Made by a program: the position numbers and the translations under genes
Part shown: positions 10,401 to 21,775 of the stretch, piece after piece
How the letters are laid out: the number at the start of each line of letters is the position of its first letter
How positions within the stretch are numbered: the stretch's first letter is position 1
Source of the DNA: Aedes albopictus
Lineage: Eukaryota > Arthropoda > Insecta > Diptera > Culicidae
Reading direction: 5' to 3'
Assembly: GCF_035046485.1 (NCBI RefSeq)
Contig: NC_085137.1
Coordinates: 316,273,164-316,337,163 of the forward strand
Length of the DNA stretch: 64,000 bases
Notes under the pieces: generated by a model
Databases searched by the model: none
Told to the model about the DNA's origin: nothing
What the model saw: only the letters and a program-made list of their open reading frames with translations

Positions 10401-13345
10401 TTCTCTCGGAATCCTGACAGGGATTCTCTCGGAATCCTGACAGGGATTCTCTCGGAATCCTGACAGGGATTCTCTCGGAATCCTGACAGGGATTCTCTCG
10501 GAATCCTGACAGGGATTCTCTCGGAATCCTGACAGGGATTCTCTCGGAATCCTGACAGGGATTCTCTCGGAATCCTGACAGGGATTCTCTCGGAATCCTG
10601 ACAGGGATTCTCTCGGAATCCTGACAGGGATTCTCTCGGAATCCTGACAGGGATTCTCTCGGAATCCTGACAGGGATTCTCTCGGAATCCTGACAGGGAT
10701 TCTCTCGGAATCCTGACAGGGATTCTCTCGGAATCCTGACAGGGATTCTCTCGGAATCCTGACAGGGATTCTCTCGGAATCCTGACAGGGATTCTCTCGG
10801 AATCCTGACAGGGATTCTCTCGGAATCCTGACAGGGATTCTCTCGGAATCCTGACAGGGATTCTCTCGGAATCCTGACAGGAATTCTCTCGGAATCCTGA
10901 CAGGGATTCTCTCGGAATGCTGACAGGGATTCTCTCGGAATCCTGACAGGGATTCTCTCGGAATCCTGACAGGGATTCTCTCGGAATCCTGACAGGGATT
11001 CTCTCGGAATCCTGACAGGGATTCTCTCGGAATCCTGACAGGGATTCTCTCGGAATCCTGACAGGGATTCTCTCGGAATCCTGACAGGGATTCTCTCGGA
11101 ATCCTGACAGGGATTCTCTCGGAATCCTGAAGGGGATTCTCTCGGAATCCTGACAGGGATTCTCTCGGAATCCTGACGGGGATTCTCTCGGAATCCTGAC
11201 GGGGATTCTCTCGGAATCCTGACGGGGATTCTCTCGGAATCCTGACGGGGATTCTCTCGGAATCCTGACGGGGATTCTCTCGGAATCCTGACGGGGATTC
11301 TCTCGGAATCCTGACGGGGATTCTCTCGGAATCCTGACGGGGATTCTCTCGGAATCCTGACGGGGATTCTCTCGGAATCCTGACGGGGATTCTCTCGGAA
11401 TCCTGACGGGGATTCTCTCGGAATCCTGACGGGGATTCTCTCGGAATCCTGACAGGGATTCTCTCGGAATCCTGACAGGGATTCTCTCGGAATCCTGACA
11501 GGGATTCTCTCGGAATCCTGACAGGGATTCTCTCGGAATCCTGACAGGGATTCTCTCGGAATTCTGACAGGGATTCTCTCGGAATCCTGACAGGGATTCT
11601 TTCGGAATCCTGACAGGGATTCTCTCGGAATCCTGACAGGGATTCTCTCGGAATCCTGACAGGGATTCTCTCGGAATCCTGACAGGGATTCTCTCGGAAT
11701 CCTGACAGGGATTCTCTCGGAATCCTGACAGGGATTCTCTCGGAATCCTGACAGGGATTCTCTCGGAATCCTGACAGGGATTCTCTCGGAATCCTGACAG
11801 GGATTCTCTCGGAATCCTGACAGGGATTCTCTCGGAATCCTGACAGGGATTCTCTCGGAATCCTGACAGGGATTCTCTCGGAATCCTGACAGGGATTCTC
11901 TCGGAATCCTGACAGGGATTCTCTCGGAATCCTGACAGGGATTCTCTCGGAATCCTGACAGGGATTCTCTCGGAATCCTGACAGGGATTCTCTCGGAATC
12001 CTGACAGGAATTCTCTCGGAATCCTGACAGGGATTCTCTCGGAATGCTGACAGGGATTCTCTCGGAATCCTGACAGGGATTCTCTCGGAATCCTGACAGG
12101 GATTCTCTCGGAATCCTGACAGGGATTCTCTCGGAATCCTGACAGGGATTCTCTCGGAATCCTGACAGGGATTCTCTCGGAATCCTGACAGGGATTCTCT
12201 CGGAATCCTGACAGGGATTCTCTCGGAATCCTGACAGGGATTCTCTCGGAATCCTGACAGGGATTCTCTCGGAATCCTGAAGGGGATTCTCTCGGAATCC
12301 TGACAGGGATTCTCTCGGAATCCTGACAGGGATTCTCTCGGAATCCTGACAGGGATTCTCTCGGAATCCTGACGGGGATTCTCTCGGAATCCTGACGGGG
12401 ATTCTCTCGGAATCCTGACGGGGATTCTCTCGGAATCCTGACGGGGATTCTCTCGGAATCCTGACGGGGATTCTCTCGGAATCCTGACGGGGATTCTCTC
12501 GGAATCCTGACGGGGATTCTCTCGGAATCCTGACGGGGATTCTCTCGGAATCCTGACGGGGATTCTCTCGGAATCCTGACGGGGATTCTCTCGGAATCCT
12601 GACGGGGATTCTCTCGGAATCCTGACGGGGATTCTCTCGGAATCCTGACGGGGATTCTCTCGGAATCCTGACGGGGATTCTCTCGGAATCCTGACGGGGA
12701 TTCTCTCGGAATCCTGACGGGGATTCTCTCGGAATCCTGACGGGGATTCTCTCGGAATCCTGACAGGGATTCTCTCGGAATCCTGACAGGGATTCTCTCG
12801 GAATCCTGACAGGGATTCTCTCGGAATCCTGACAGGGATTCTCTCGGAATCCTGACAGGGATTCTCTCGGAATCCTGACAGGGATTCTCTCGGAATTCTG
12901 ACAGGGATTCTCTCGGAATCCTGACAGGGATTCTTTCGGAATCCTGACAGGGATTCTCTCGGTATCCTGACAGGGATTCTCTCAGAATCCTGACAGGGAT
13001 TCTCTCGGAATCCTGACAGGGATTCTCTCGGAATCCTGACAGGGATTCTCTCGGAATCCTGACAGGGATTCTCTCGGAATCCTGACAGGGATTCTCTCGG
13101 AATCCTGACACGGATTCTCTCGGAATCCTGACAGGGATTCTCTCGGAATCCTGACAGGGATTCTCTCGGAATCCTGACAGGGATTCTCTCGGAATCCTGA
13201 CAGGGATCTCTCGGGATCCTAAAAAATGATTCTTTAGGAATTCTGTCAAGGATTTCCTTGGAATCCTGGTGAGATTCTGCTGGAATTCTAGGAAGACTCT
13301 TCTGGAACCCTAGGAGGATTCTCCTGGAGTTCTGTAGATGATTAT
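7441..13345. repeat. Satellite array B: 23-bp palindromic unit, inverted relative to A
   Basis: A tandem array of a 23-bp unit that, read on the minus strand, is GGATTC, CGAGA, GAATCC and linker CTGTCA. It aligns to the array A unit with differences confined to the linker and one spacer base, but runs in the opposite orientation. The regular core, about 7700-13210, holds roughly 240 units; 7441-7690 and 13210-13345 are degenerate. Variant runs include five CAGCG units at about 8533-8630 and CGGGG runs at about 11173-11440 and 12370-12755. Minus-strand open frames of 1,886 codons (7692-13352) and 1,665 codons (8252-13249) are stop-free because the unit lacks stops in all three frames of that strand. 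No signal peptide, domain or non-repetitive coding part is seen, so I do not call them genes. Confidence 0.95.
10876..12760. repeat. About 1.13-kb higher-order duplication within array B
   Basis: Marker variants occur twice in the same order: CAGGAATTC at 10879 and 12006, a GGAATGCTG unit at about 10914 and 12041, CTGAAGGGG at 11127 and 12277, then a run of CGGGG units. The first markers are 1127 bp apart (49 x 23) and the later ones 1150 bp apart (50 x 23). A block of about 49 units was therefore duplicated and one copy has since gained or lost a single unit. The CGGGG run is longer in the second copy. Confidence 0.8.
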
Positions 13346-14179
13346 AGTGCAATTTCTCCTAGTCTATCGGGCGGAACTAGGTTCTTTGCTCTAGTTTCTA
13401 CCAATTGTTTGTTTTCACAAGAAAAGAAAAAAATCCATTACCGCCCACTCGCGTAACCTATTCTGTGATTGACCGTCCGTTTCTACTCCCAGTATTCACG
13501 CCAACAGCCCGCCAGTATTGCCAAGTAAAACAGAATCATGTTCCAAGTATATTACAATGGGATATCGTGTTACGACATTCCCATAAACTCACATTTACAC
13601 TCATCCCGTACTGTTAACGTCCCGTGGCCGGAGAGTGTATATCCTGCCGGTCATCGCACGCGAGAGTATTTCGTCACAAATAAAACGGAACAAACCCAAT
13701 GACACCTCCTCATTCCACTCAGCTCAGACACCGTAAACTTTCCGTGTCATCACGCATGCTGCTGATCCCATTTCCTGTCGTTGGCGTCGTTGTCGTCGTC
13801 GTCCGACGCCGAAAATTGATTTCCCGACTACGCGACGCGGCAGTATTGATTTTTGCCATGGTAACCCTCACCCCCTTCCCGTTGTGGGGTCGCCAGCCCA
13901 ACTCATGGGCGCCAATTCCCTTTGTTGGATGCCCAAGGGATTCGGCTCCCAAATTCCCGCGCACAGACTGGAACCCACGTGGCTGCCAGGGTGGTAAACC
14001 CAGAATCTGGTTTGGTTGTCAATCACGGACGCTAACTGGCTGGCATGTCACCCCTGATGGTGAACTGTATTGACCAAAATAGTTGCAACTGAGCCAACAA
14101 ACAGAATATTATCCTCACGATACAATGTAACATACATCTTACAATATTTTAGAAAGCAAAAATTTTTGCTTGATGAAAA
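13346..14179. other. Single-copy intergenic sequence between array B and the first MITE
   Basis: Moderately GC-rich in 13700-14060, with a GTCGTC tract at about 13790. A 124-codon frame at 13699-14073 is low-complexity and has no recognisable domain. No promoter or RNA gene is identified. Confidence 0.35.
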
Positions 14180-14258
14180 TAGGGTGACAATGGGTATTAT
14201 CGACAGGTTTGTTCTCTTCGTCATGGGGGGTTTTTGTCAGCCAAATTGCCTGAAACTT

Positions 14259-15582
14259 TCATTTTCATTTTCATTTTGCAGCATTTGGTGGGGCAATGAG
14301 AGCGCAAGTCAGTCCAAAGCCGATGATAAGGAGGGGTAATGGCTGAATAGTCTTTGCTGACCACATAAACGCCATGGGATAGGAAAAGGGTATTTTGGTG
14401 TGGGATTAGGGTGTTGGTACAGACTTGACAATATCAATGCTATTCAGATGCAAAATAATTTTAAGGCTCAATAGTGAATCGCATACCTTCCAAAACCAAA
14501 AAACAATAATTCACAAAATACCAAGCAAGTCATATAAAGAAAAAGCGCCCGATTGTTTATTTTGTCAATTATAACAAACGGAAACTTCTACACTCTCCGA
14601 CTCGCCAGTCACCCCGGAAAAAATCTCCCTTCAGTTCTGGAAAATATATTATTCCCAATTAAGCCTTTAATCGAATTGTCCGCGTGGTCTTGTAGTACCC
14701 CTGCTAGGTAAGAATCAGTCATTGCCATACATATTAAATGCTAGACATGACCCCATGGATAGCATTTGCATATGTAAAAGCTTTGCTGATGTGACTTTCC
14801 TATTAGGCAATTCTCTCATCTCATGTTTGTCTTCAAAACCTTATCAAGCTTAGAAAATTGAAGTTGATAAACAATACATTACAAGGTTCGAATTCCCATA
14901 GAATGAGATCATTCATTCGCACTACAACACCATAGGAGATAATACCACATTGGCTGATTACAGTACAAATGTGAAAAATCTCCCTTTTCCCCCTATCCGC
15001 AACCCGGGGACGCGCCCTGTTGGATTTCGAAAGCCTCGGAGAATATTACAAACCTTCAATGGCATTCCCATAAACTAACCCACATTGCCCATTCAGGGGT
15101 CTGACTGGGCCTATTACCCTCCCTCAGTTTGTAATATTCTCTCCAACTTGGAATTATATTTTCCCGACACATAAATGACTTCGACAAATGTTCGATATAG
15201 GGTCTGGGACCATTTGGGCAGGAGCACCTATTTTGGGCACTTGCTGCTGTAACTCAGTCAATTTTGAACCGATTGGCTTGATTTTTGAGACACGATCAGC
15301 TAGGCACAGTAACTAGTCATGTTTCAAAATTCAAGTCAATCGGTTTGAAATTGACTGAGTTATAGCAGCAAGTGCCCAAAATAGGTGCTCCTGCCCAAAT
15401 GGTCCCAAACCCTACTATGCAGCGTCATGATCAGTATAACTATATCAGATGACTTGAAGATCTGATTCTTACAGAATTGTTTGCCATTGATTATACATTC
15501 AGCTATTCCAATCATTGCTGCAAAGGCCATCGACCACATGCCTGAAATCAAAGCTTCCTGGAAGATATAATCCAAGCCCAGG
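14259..15582 (-). mobile_element. Retro-insertion with a TGAAAA-type tail
   Basis: A 1,324-bp insertion flanked by a perfect 19-bp duplication (14240-14258 and 15583-15601). On the minus strand its 3' end is a short AAAATG repeat tail. The long target duplication plus simple-repeat tail points to target-primed reverse transcription, so this is a LINE, SINE or retrocopy product. The first 170 bp of its minus-strand 5' end (15587 downwards) form an open frame of about 58 residues, which I do not recognise, before a nested MITE interrupts it. The source may be a LINE body or a host transcript; I cannot tell which. Confidence 0.7.
15200..15412. mobile_element. TA-flanked palindromic MITE (family F), copy 1
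   Basis: A 213-bp element between TA dinucleotides at 15198-15199 and 15413-15414. It starts GGGTCTGGGACC and ends GGTCCCAAACCC, with inverted arms of roughly 90 bp that include GGCAGGAGCACCTATTTTGG. It sits inside the retro-insertion 14259-15582, so it is the youngest of the three nested events. A second copy lies at 58639-58815. Confidence 0.85.
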
Positions 15583-15718
15583 GCCAAATTGCCTGAAACT
15601 TGGCCATATAATTCAGCTTAGTTGGGAAGGATTTGAGACCAACTCTGAGTTCAATAGGTTTCAAAAAACCTCCAAAGACGAAGAGAACAAAACGGCCGAG
15701 AATAGGTAATTTCCCCTA

Positions 15719-16815
15719 CTTCAGAAGTTATTAAATACCGCTTCACATTGTCTATGATTCTTTTTATTTCTGAAATTAGGATTTGCGACCATTTCCATTC
15801 AAGTCTGAAAAAATTTATTTATTTTTTTTTTAAATTTTATATTATTTTTTTTTCACATTTATAAGATTTGATTCGCCTATGGAAGATTGCTGTTTGTGAC
15901 ATTTTTATACGTCATTTACCTACGTAGCATTATATTTTAATGTTTTCAAAATCGCCTAACACTTTGTATGGGTGAAGCAATAAAATTTTCGGTTAGACTA
16001 CATATAAAAAGAAGGAACATCGCTCTGTTATCAAAGACTTTGATAGTTTTTTATATTATTTCTGTGAGATATTGGCTATTGCTAATTTTTGCCGTTTCAG
16101 TGCGCGTTAATATTTTAGTCATTGGTAGATTCATGATCATTTAATTTTTAGGACATTTTTTTTGTTATTTTATTTTGATTTGACGAATATTTACCTTGAA
16201 AGAAAAAATATATCCAGGTTTCCACTTAATAATTAAAAAAAAACAACTAAAAATCAGCCTTCAAAATATTTTTGTCAAAATCCCGAAAAAAAACAAATGT
16301 TTTGACCAACACTGTAGCAGAGCGTTGACACATTTTGCCATGTGAGTCACGTTCTGTTTGTCTTTCAACCCCTCCCATAGTCGGTCCCGTCAACAATCCG
16401 GAACAGCCGCCGTTGTGATTGCAACATCCATCGCATCGAATCACATCGGTACCTGGCAACTAGGTATAGGGTGTGTTGCGGTGTGTCGTCACGACTGCTG
16501 ACCACTACTGGTGCTCCCCACCTCATGCCGTCCAGTCTATACATTTGTTTGTGAAAATTATTCGATTACTGCGGGAGGCTGAATCTGGCCGGCTAGGCCA
16601 GACCGTCGGGATAAAATTTGTACACAGCTGGGGTAGAAAAATCTGCCGCATTGAAATGGTCTCGGAAAAGCCACCCTAAATTGAATTGGTTTGTCTGCGA
16701 TCTGGTGTTAACTTTCTGCGGACTGGCATTGATTGGAAGCGAGAGGATTATCTATGAGGATAAATTGTTCTTTTTGGGTCGGGTAGTAATTGATAAGTTT
16801 CTCCCTTAGATAGGC
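15719..16815. other. AT-rich intergenic sequence
   Basis: Bases 15780-16250 are strongly AT-rich with long T runs. 16250-16815 is more balanced and apparently single-copy. Short open frames only, none recognised. Confidence 0.4.
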
Positions 16816-19480
16816 GAGGATGTCAGGAAAATCCTTCCGAGGATTTCAGAGAAATCCTGGGGGAACTTCAGGAAAATCTAGCTGAAAATTTCAGGAAAAC
16901 CCTGTCCAATATTTTAGGGAAATGCTTAAAAATAATTCAAGGAAATTCAGCCTAGGATTTCAGGAAAATCCAGTAGAGGATTTTAGAGAAATCCTGTCGA
17001 GGATTACAGGGAAATCCCATCGAGAATTTCGGGAAGATCCTGTTGAGGATTTCAGGGAAATCTTGTCGAAGTTTTCAGAGAAATCCTGCCGAAGATTCAG
17101 GAGAAATCCTGTCGAAGATTTCAGAGGAATCCTGTCGAGGATTTCAGAGAAATCCTTTTGAGGATTTCAGAGAAATCCTTTTGAGGATTTCAGAGAAATC
17201 CTTTTCAAGATTTCAGAGGAATCCTGTCGAGGATTTCAGAGAAATCCTTTTGAGGATTTCAGAGAAATCATTTTGAGGATTTCAGAGAAATCCTTTTGAG
17301 GATTTCAGAGAAATCCTTTTGAGGATTTCAGAGAAATCCTTTTCAAGATTTCAGAGAAATCCTGTCGAGGATTTCAGAGAAATCCTTTCGAGGATTTCAG
17401 AGAAATCCTTTCGAGGATTTCAGAGAAATCCTTTCGAGGATTTCAGAGAAATCCTTTCGAGGATTTCAGAGAAATCCTTTCGAGGATTTCAGAGAAATCC
17501 TTTCGAGGATTTCAGAGAAATCCTTTCGAGGATTTCAGAGAAATCCTTTCGAGGATTTCAGAGAAATCCTTTCGAGGATTTCAGAGAAATCCTTTCGAGG
17601 ATTTCAGAGAAATCCTTTCGAGGATTTCAGAGAAATCCTTTCGAGGATTTCAGAGAAATCCTTTCGAGGATTTCAGAGAAATCCTTTCGAGGATTTCAGA
17701 GAAATCCTTTCGAGGATTTCAGAGAAATCCTTTCGAGGATTTCAGAGAAATCCTTTCGAGGATTTCAGAGAAATCCTTTCGAGGATTTCAGAGAAATCCT
17801 TTCGAGGATTTCAGAGAAATCCTTTCGAGGATTTCAGAGAAATCCTTTCGAGGATTTGAGAGAAATCCTTTCGAGAATTTCAGAAAAATCCTTTCGAGGA
17901 TTTCAGAGAAATCCTTTCGAGAATTTCAGAAAAATCCTTTCGAGGATTTCAGAGAAATCCTTTCGAGGATTTCAGCGAAATCTTGTCGAGGATTTCAGGG
18001 AAATCTTTCGAGTAATTCAGAGAAATCATTTCGAGGATTTCAGAGAAATCATTTCGAGGATTTCAGAGAAATCCTTTCGAGGATTTCAGAGAAATCCTTT
18101 CGAGGATTTCAGAGAAATCCTTTCGAGGATATAAGAGAAATCCTGCCGAGGATTTCAGGGAAATCCTGCCAAGGATTTCAGGGAAATCCTGCCAAGGATT
18201 GCAGGGAAATCCTGCCAAGGATTTCAGGGAAATCCTGCCGAGGATTTCAGGGAAATCCTGCCGAGGATTTCAGGGAAATCCTGCCGAGGATTTCAGGGAA
18301 ATCCTGCCGAGGATTTCAGAGAAATCCTGTCGAGGATTTCAGAGAAATCCTGTCGAAGAATTCAGAGAAATTCTGTCGAGGATTTCAGAGAAATCCTGTC
18401 GAGAATTTCAGAGAAATCTTGTCGAGAATTTCAGAGAAATCCTGTCGAGGATTTCAGGGATCCTGTCGAAGATCACAGGGATATTCTGTCGAGGATTTCA
18501 GGGAAATATTGTCGAGGATTTCCGGGAAATCCTGTCGAGGATTTCAGGGAAATTCTGCCGAGGATTTCAGGGAAATCCTTCCAAGGATTGCAGGGAAATC
18601 CTGCCAAAGATTTCAGGGAAATCCTGCCAAGGATTTCAGGGAAATCCTGCCGAGGATTTCAGGGAAATCCTGCCGAGGATTTCAGGGAAATCCTGCCGAG
18701 GATTTCAGGGAAATCCTGCCGAGGATTTCAGGGAAATCCTGCCGAGGATTTCAGGGAAATCCTGCCGAGGATTTCAGGGAAATCCTGCCGAGGATATCAG
18801 GGAAATCCTGCCGAGGATTTCAGGGAAATCCTGCCGAGGATTTCAGGGAAATCCTGCCGAGGATTTCAGGGAAATCCTGCCGAGGATTTCAGGGAAATCC
18901 TGCCGAGGATTTCAGGGAAATCCTGCCGAGGATTTCAGGGAAATCCTGCCGAGGATTTCAGGGAAATCCTGCCGAGGATTTCAGGGAAATCCTGCCGAGG
19001 ATTTCAGGGAAATCCTGCCGAGGATTTCAGGGAAATCCTGCCGAGGATTTCAGGGAAATCCTGCCGAGGATTTCAGGGAAATCCTGCCGAGGATTTCAGG
19101 GAAATCCTGCCGAGGATTTCAGGGAAATCCTGCCGAGGATTTCAGGGAAATCCTGCCGAGGATTTCAGGGAAATCCTGCCGAGGATTTCAGGGAAATCCT
19201 GCCGAGGATTTCAGGGAAATCCTGCCGAGGATTTCAGGGAAATCCTGCCGAGGATTTCAGGGAAATCCTGCCGAAGATTTCAGGAAAATCCGACCGAGGC
19301 TTCCAAAGAAATCCTGTCGAGGATTTCAGGGAAATCCTGCCGAAGATTTCAGGAAAATCCGACCGAGGCTTCCAAGGAAATCCTGTCGAGAATTTCAGGG
19401 TATTCATGTCCAGGATGTCAGGAAAGCCTTCCCAAGTTTTCAGGGGAGTCCTGGTGAGGATTTTAGAGAAATTTTGGCAT
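16816..19480. repeat. Satellite array C: 23-bp palindromic unit, two subfamilies
   Basis: A third 23-bp tandem array. Units contain GGATTTC, AGA or AGG, GAAATCC and a 6-bp linker, so again each carries an inverted repeat. From about 17140 to 18130 the linker is TTTCGA or similar with an AGA spacer. From about 18135 to 19300 it is TGCCGA with an AGG spacer. Degenerate units bound both sides (16816-17060 and 19280-19480). There are roughly 105 units in all. The + strand has no stops in any frame, giving open frames such as 17319-18134 (271 codons), 18199-19827 (542), 18419-19492 (357) and 18588-19457 (289). These repeat one cyclic peptide and are treated as non-coding. The tail of the 18199 frame (19480-19827) leaves the array and has no recognisable domain. 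Confidence 0.93.
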
Positions 19481-21470
19481 GCGTCCAATTAAAGCCCCGT
19501 CAAAGTTTTCGAGACAAATCTCAAGTTTTGAGGAAAATGTTGTATGGGATGTCACAAGAACCTCGACGGGAATCCTATAGAGTATTTGAAGCAAAGTTAT
19601 GTTTTCGAATTATAGTAAAATCCATTCCGGTGTTCCAAGTCAATCTTATCTTGAGTTTTAAGAAAAAATCAGTTATGCAAATTAAGAGAATTTCTGGTTT
19701 AAATTTCAAGAAAATCCAATCAAGTACTTCAACGAAAAAGAGGAAGAAGACAAGTTTTTTCTATAGCTTATTAGCCATCAATCTCCGTATCATTTCACTG
19801 GAACCACAACAATGCAGACACACGTGATTTGCCAAAAAATCCACGACAACCGTTAGCTATCGGTTTTGATAGTAGCTGATAAGCCCTATCTACTATCGGT
19901 ACTGCCCAGCCCGAATAATCACCCTATCATCTATCTAACTGAAGAGCACTGGCACAACTTGGTGCCAAACAATGAGGTTCACTGTACCGATGGATCGACG
20001 TTTGATTCAGACGCTACGTATTTTGACACATTTCAAATTTGCAATCTATTTTTTTTTTTTCGTTTGTGCTCTAATCTCGTGTATTCGTCTAACCTTGAAA
20101 TCGAAAATGTGTACATACAACGAATGCCAAGTTTTTTTTTATTTGCGAACCAAACATAAAATTTCATTGTTTCCCTTGCAAGATCAACCACCATCATCAT
20201 CATCACCACAATCGTACATCCCACAGAAAAATCGTGTTTCTCGACCACCTCCTGGTAGGGCTGCCCGTTGTTACATCCCATCATTTGTATTTATTTCCCT
20301 GTCTTCACTCATGCATGTCACAAACAGCTGTGCCAGGACTGTTACGACGATTTTATACCTTCAGCCATCTCACGTTTACGGCTTTCTATTTTGCACGAAA
20401 TTCACTGTACTCTTTCTCTCCGTGTGTGTGTCGTGCGCTCGTGGATGCTGGGACAGGGCCAGCTATTTGAGCCACCGGCAAATTCCGTTCCCGTTTAGGC
20501 CCAAAACTAGCGTATACTAGCGCTCCCCGTCGTCGGTCGTCGGTTAAAAATTCTAAAAATATGGGCATGCACTGATTTCTGCTTCGCCGTTTTTTTTTTG
20601 CTTCTATTCACCGTTTTTTGCGGTGCATGACCTGATTTTATTTTTCACCCCGGAGCAGCTGTCAAATGTCAGCCACTTTTCTCCCGGTTTTCGCGCTAGT
20701 TTTTCGCTTCCTCCCCGCGGCGACGTAACTCTTTTTCTTCGCAACTCATTTGCACTCTGCTCCGCAATTTTTCGCATTTAAATGATGGTTGCACAAATAC
20801 GCACTACTGATCCCCCGTTGGGTCTGATGTTTCAGTACCGCGGAAATTCCATTTTCTTCACACTGACCTGACCTGACCTGACCTGACCCAGCACCTGACC
20901 CCAAAGCACTACCCCCTCAAAATTCGCGTCTCAGTACTTTGAAGCGCTCCACCTTTTTTCACGCTTCCTTTATTATTTAACGCAGGTCTCGATTGGGAGA
21001 CCATGGGGTGAAATGAACTGTATGTTTAACAGCAATAATTATGTTGACATGGTGGAGTGATTTTGAAAAGTTTTGGGAAATCTACTTAGTATTGAAAAGG
21101 TGTTAGCAAAGCAATCGTCATGAAATCAAAAAGTATTTATTTCAGGTTTTATGGTGGATATTCAAGTCTGTTTGGCAATGCATAAATAACTGTGAGAAAT
21201 CTTCAGGTGTAATCGGTAGACTCTCAGAAGTTATTTAGTGTTTCGATATGGTCAGCTTTTTGAAGTTCAACCTCCAATAATTTCAGCCTTACATATTCCA
21301 GCCTTTCGTAGGTAACCCTATAAAAACACCCTCTCGTAAAATTCACAAAATCGAAACAAATATTGTTAAACTAAATTTTGGTCATCTTAGGCCACCCTCC
21401 CCCTCGTGAACTTTAATCTATGCAAAAATTTGAAAACTTGCATGGAACGAATACTTTGACCAAAAACTCT
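19481..21470. other. Mostly single-copy region with GC-rich, pyrimidine-rich tracts
   Basis: Bases 20160-20960 are richer in C and G than their surroundings and contain CATCAT tracts, TGTGTGTG and a pentanucleotide repeat. This composition resembles mosquito 5' untranslated or upstream regulatory DNA, but I see no start codon context, splice pattern or conserved protein to define a gene. Frames of 76-182 codons between 19866 and 20568 overlap each other and look like shadows. Confidence 0.35.
20864..20888. repeat. TGACC pentanucleotide repeat, five copies
   Basis: Five perfect tandem TGACC units followed by a further CCTGACC about 10 bp on. TGACC is the half-site core of many nuclear receptors, so the tract could in principle be a binding cluster. 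A simple microsatellite is the more economical reading. Confidence 0.9.
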
Positions 21471-21477
21471 CCCTTCC

Positions 21478-21775
21478 GACTAGAACCACATAACAAGATT
21501 ATAACAAAATTATACCAACTGTTATAAATAACATAGGTCAATATAATGTTATTGTCAGGATTTTTCTATCGGAATAAAATTTCCTATAAAATAACTTTTC
21601 TATATTTTCAGTAACATAACATTATTCAAAATTTGTAAGATTTTTTTTTGTATTGTGGCGAATAAGTTGGATAACTTTTGTTACTTTGGTCACTCGAGCC
21701 AAGATATTTATAACAAAACTTATGGAGAATTTGTTCTGGAATACATAACAGAACTTGTCATAATTTGCTGGGTGT
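21478..21775. mobile_element. Probable degraded MITE related to family D
   Basis: It begins CCGACTAGAA, matching the end of the element at 32681-33132, and is filled with the same ATAACAAAATTATA-type words. The right end does not show the expected inverted repeat, so this is a partial or strongly diverged copy. Confidence 0.4.

Larger units (their letters stand above)
14182..15716 (+). mobile_element. TA-flanked MITE (family C) interrupted by a 1.3-kb insertion
   Basis: The left half starts at TA|GGGTGACAATGGG and the right half ends at TTTCCCC|TA. Imperfect terminal inverted repeats of about 50 bp share TTTGTTCTCTTCGTC. Removing the insertion at 14259-15582 and one copy of its 19-bp target duplication leaves exactly 192 bp, the length of the uninterrupted copy at 36107-36298. 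The TA duplication suggests mobilisation by a Tc1/mariner-type transposase. No coding capacity. Confidence 0.85.

Noticed and set aside
7692..13352. A 1,886-codon minus-strand protein gene
   Set aside because: It covers array B exactly, repeats one 23-residue peptide, and another frame of the same strand is equally open. A stop-free 23-bp unit explains it fully.
1975..19480. CRISPR arrays
   Set aside because: Units are contiguous with no unique spacers, there are no cas genes, and the sequence is eukaryotic.
17319..19827. Four overlapping genes in array C
   Set aside because: Mutually overlapping frames in one stop-free satellite; the non-repeat tail to 19827 has no recognisable domain.
19866..20568. 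A small host gene of 97-182 codons
   Set aside because: Several frames overlap on both strands, with T-rich low-complexity translation and no conserved motif. Kept only as a possible upstream or untranslated region.
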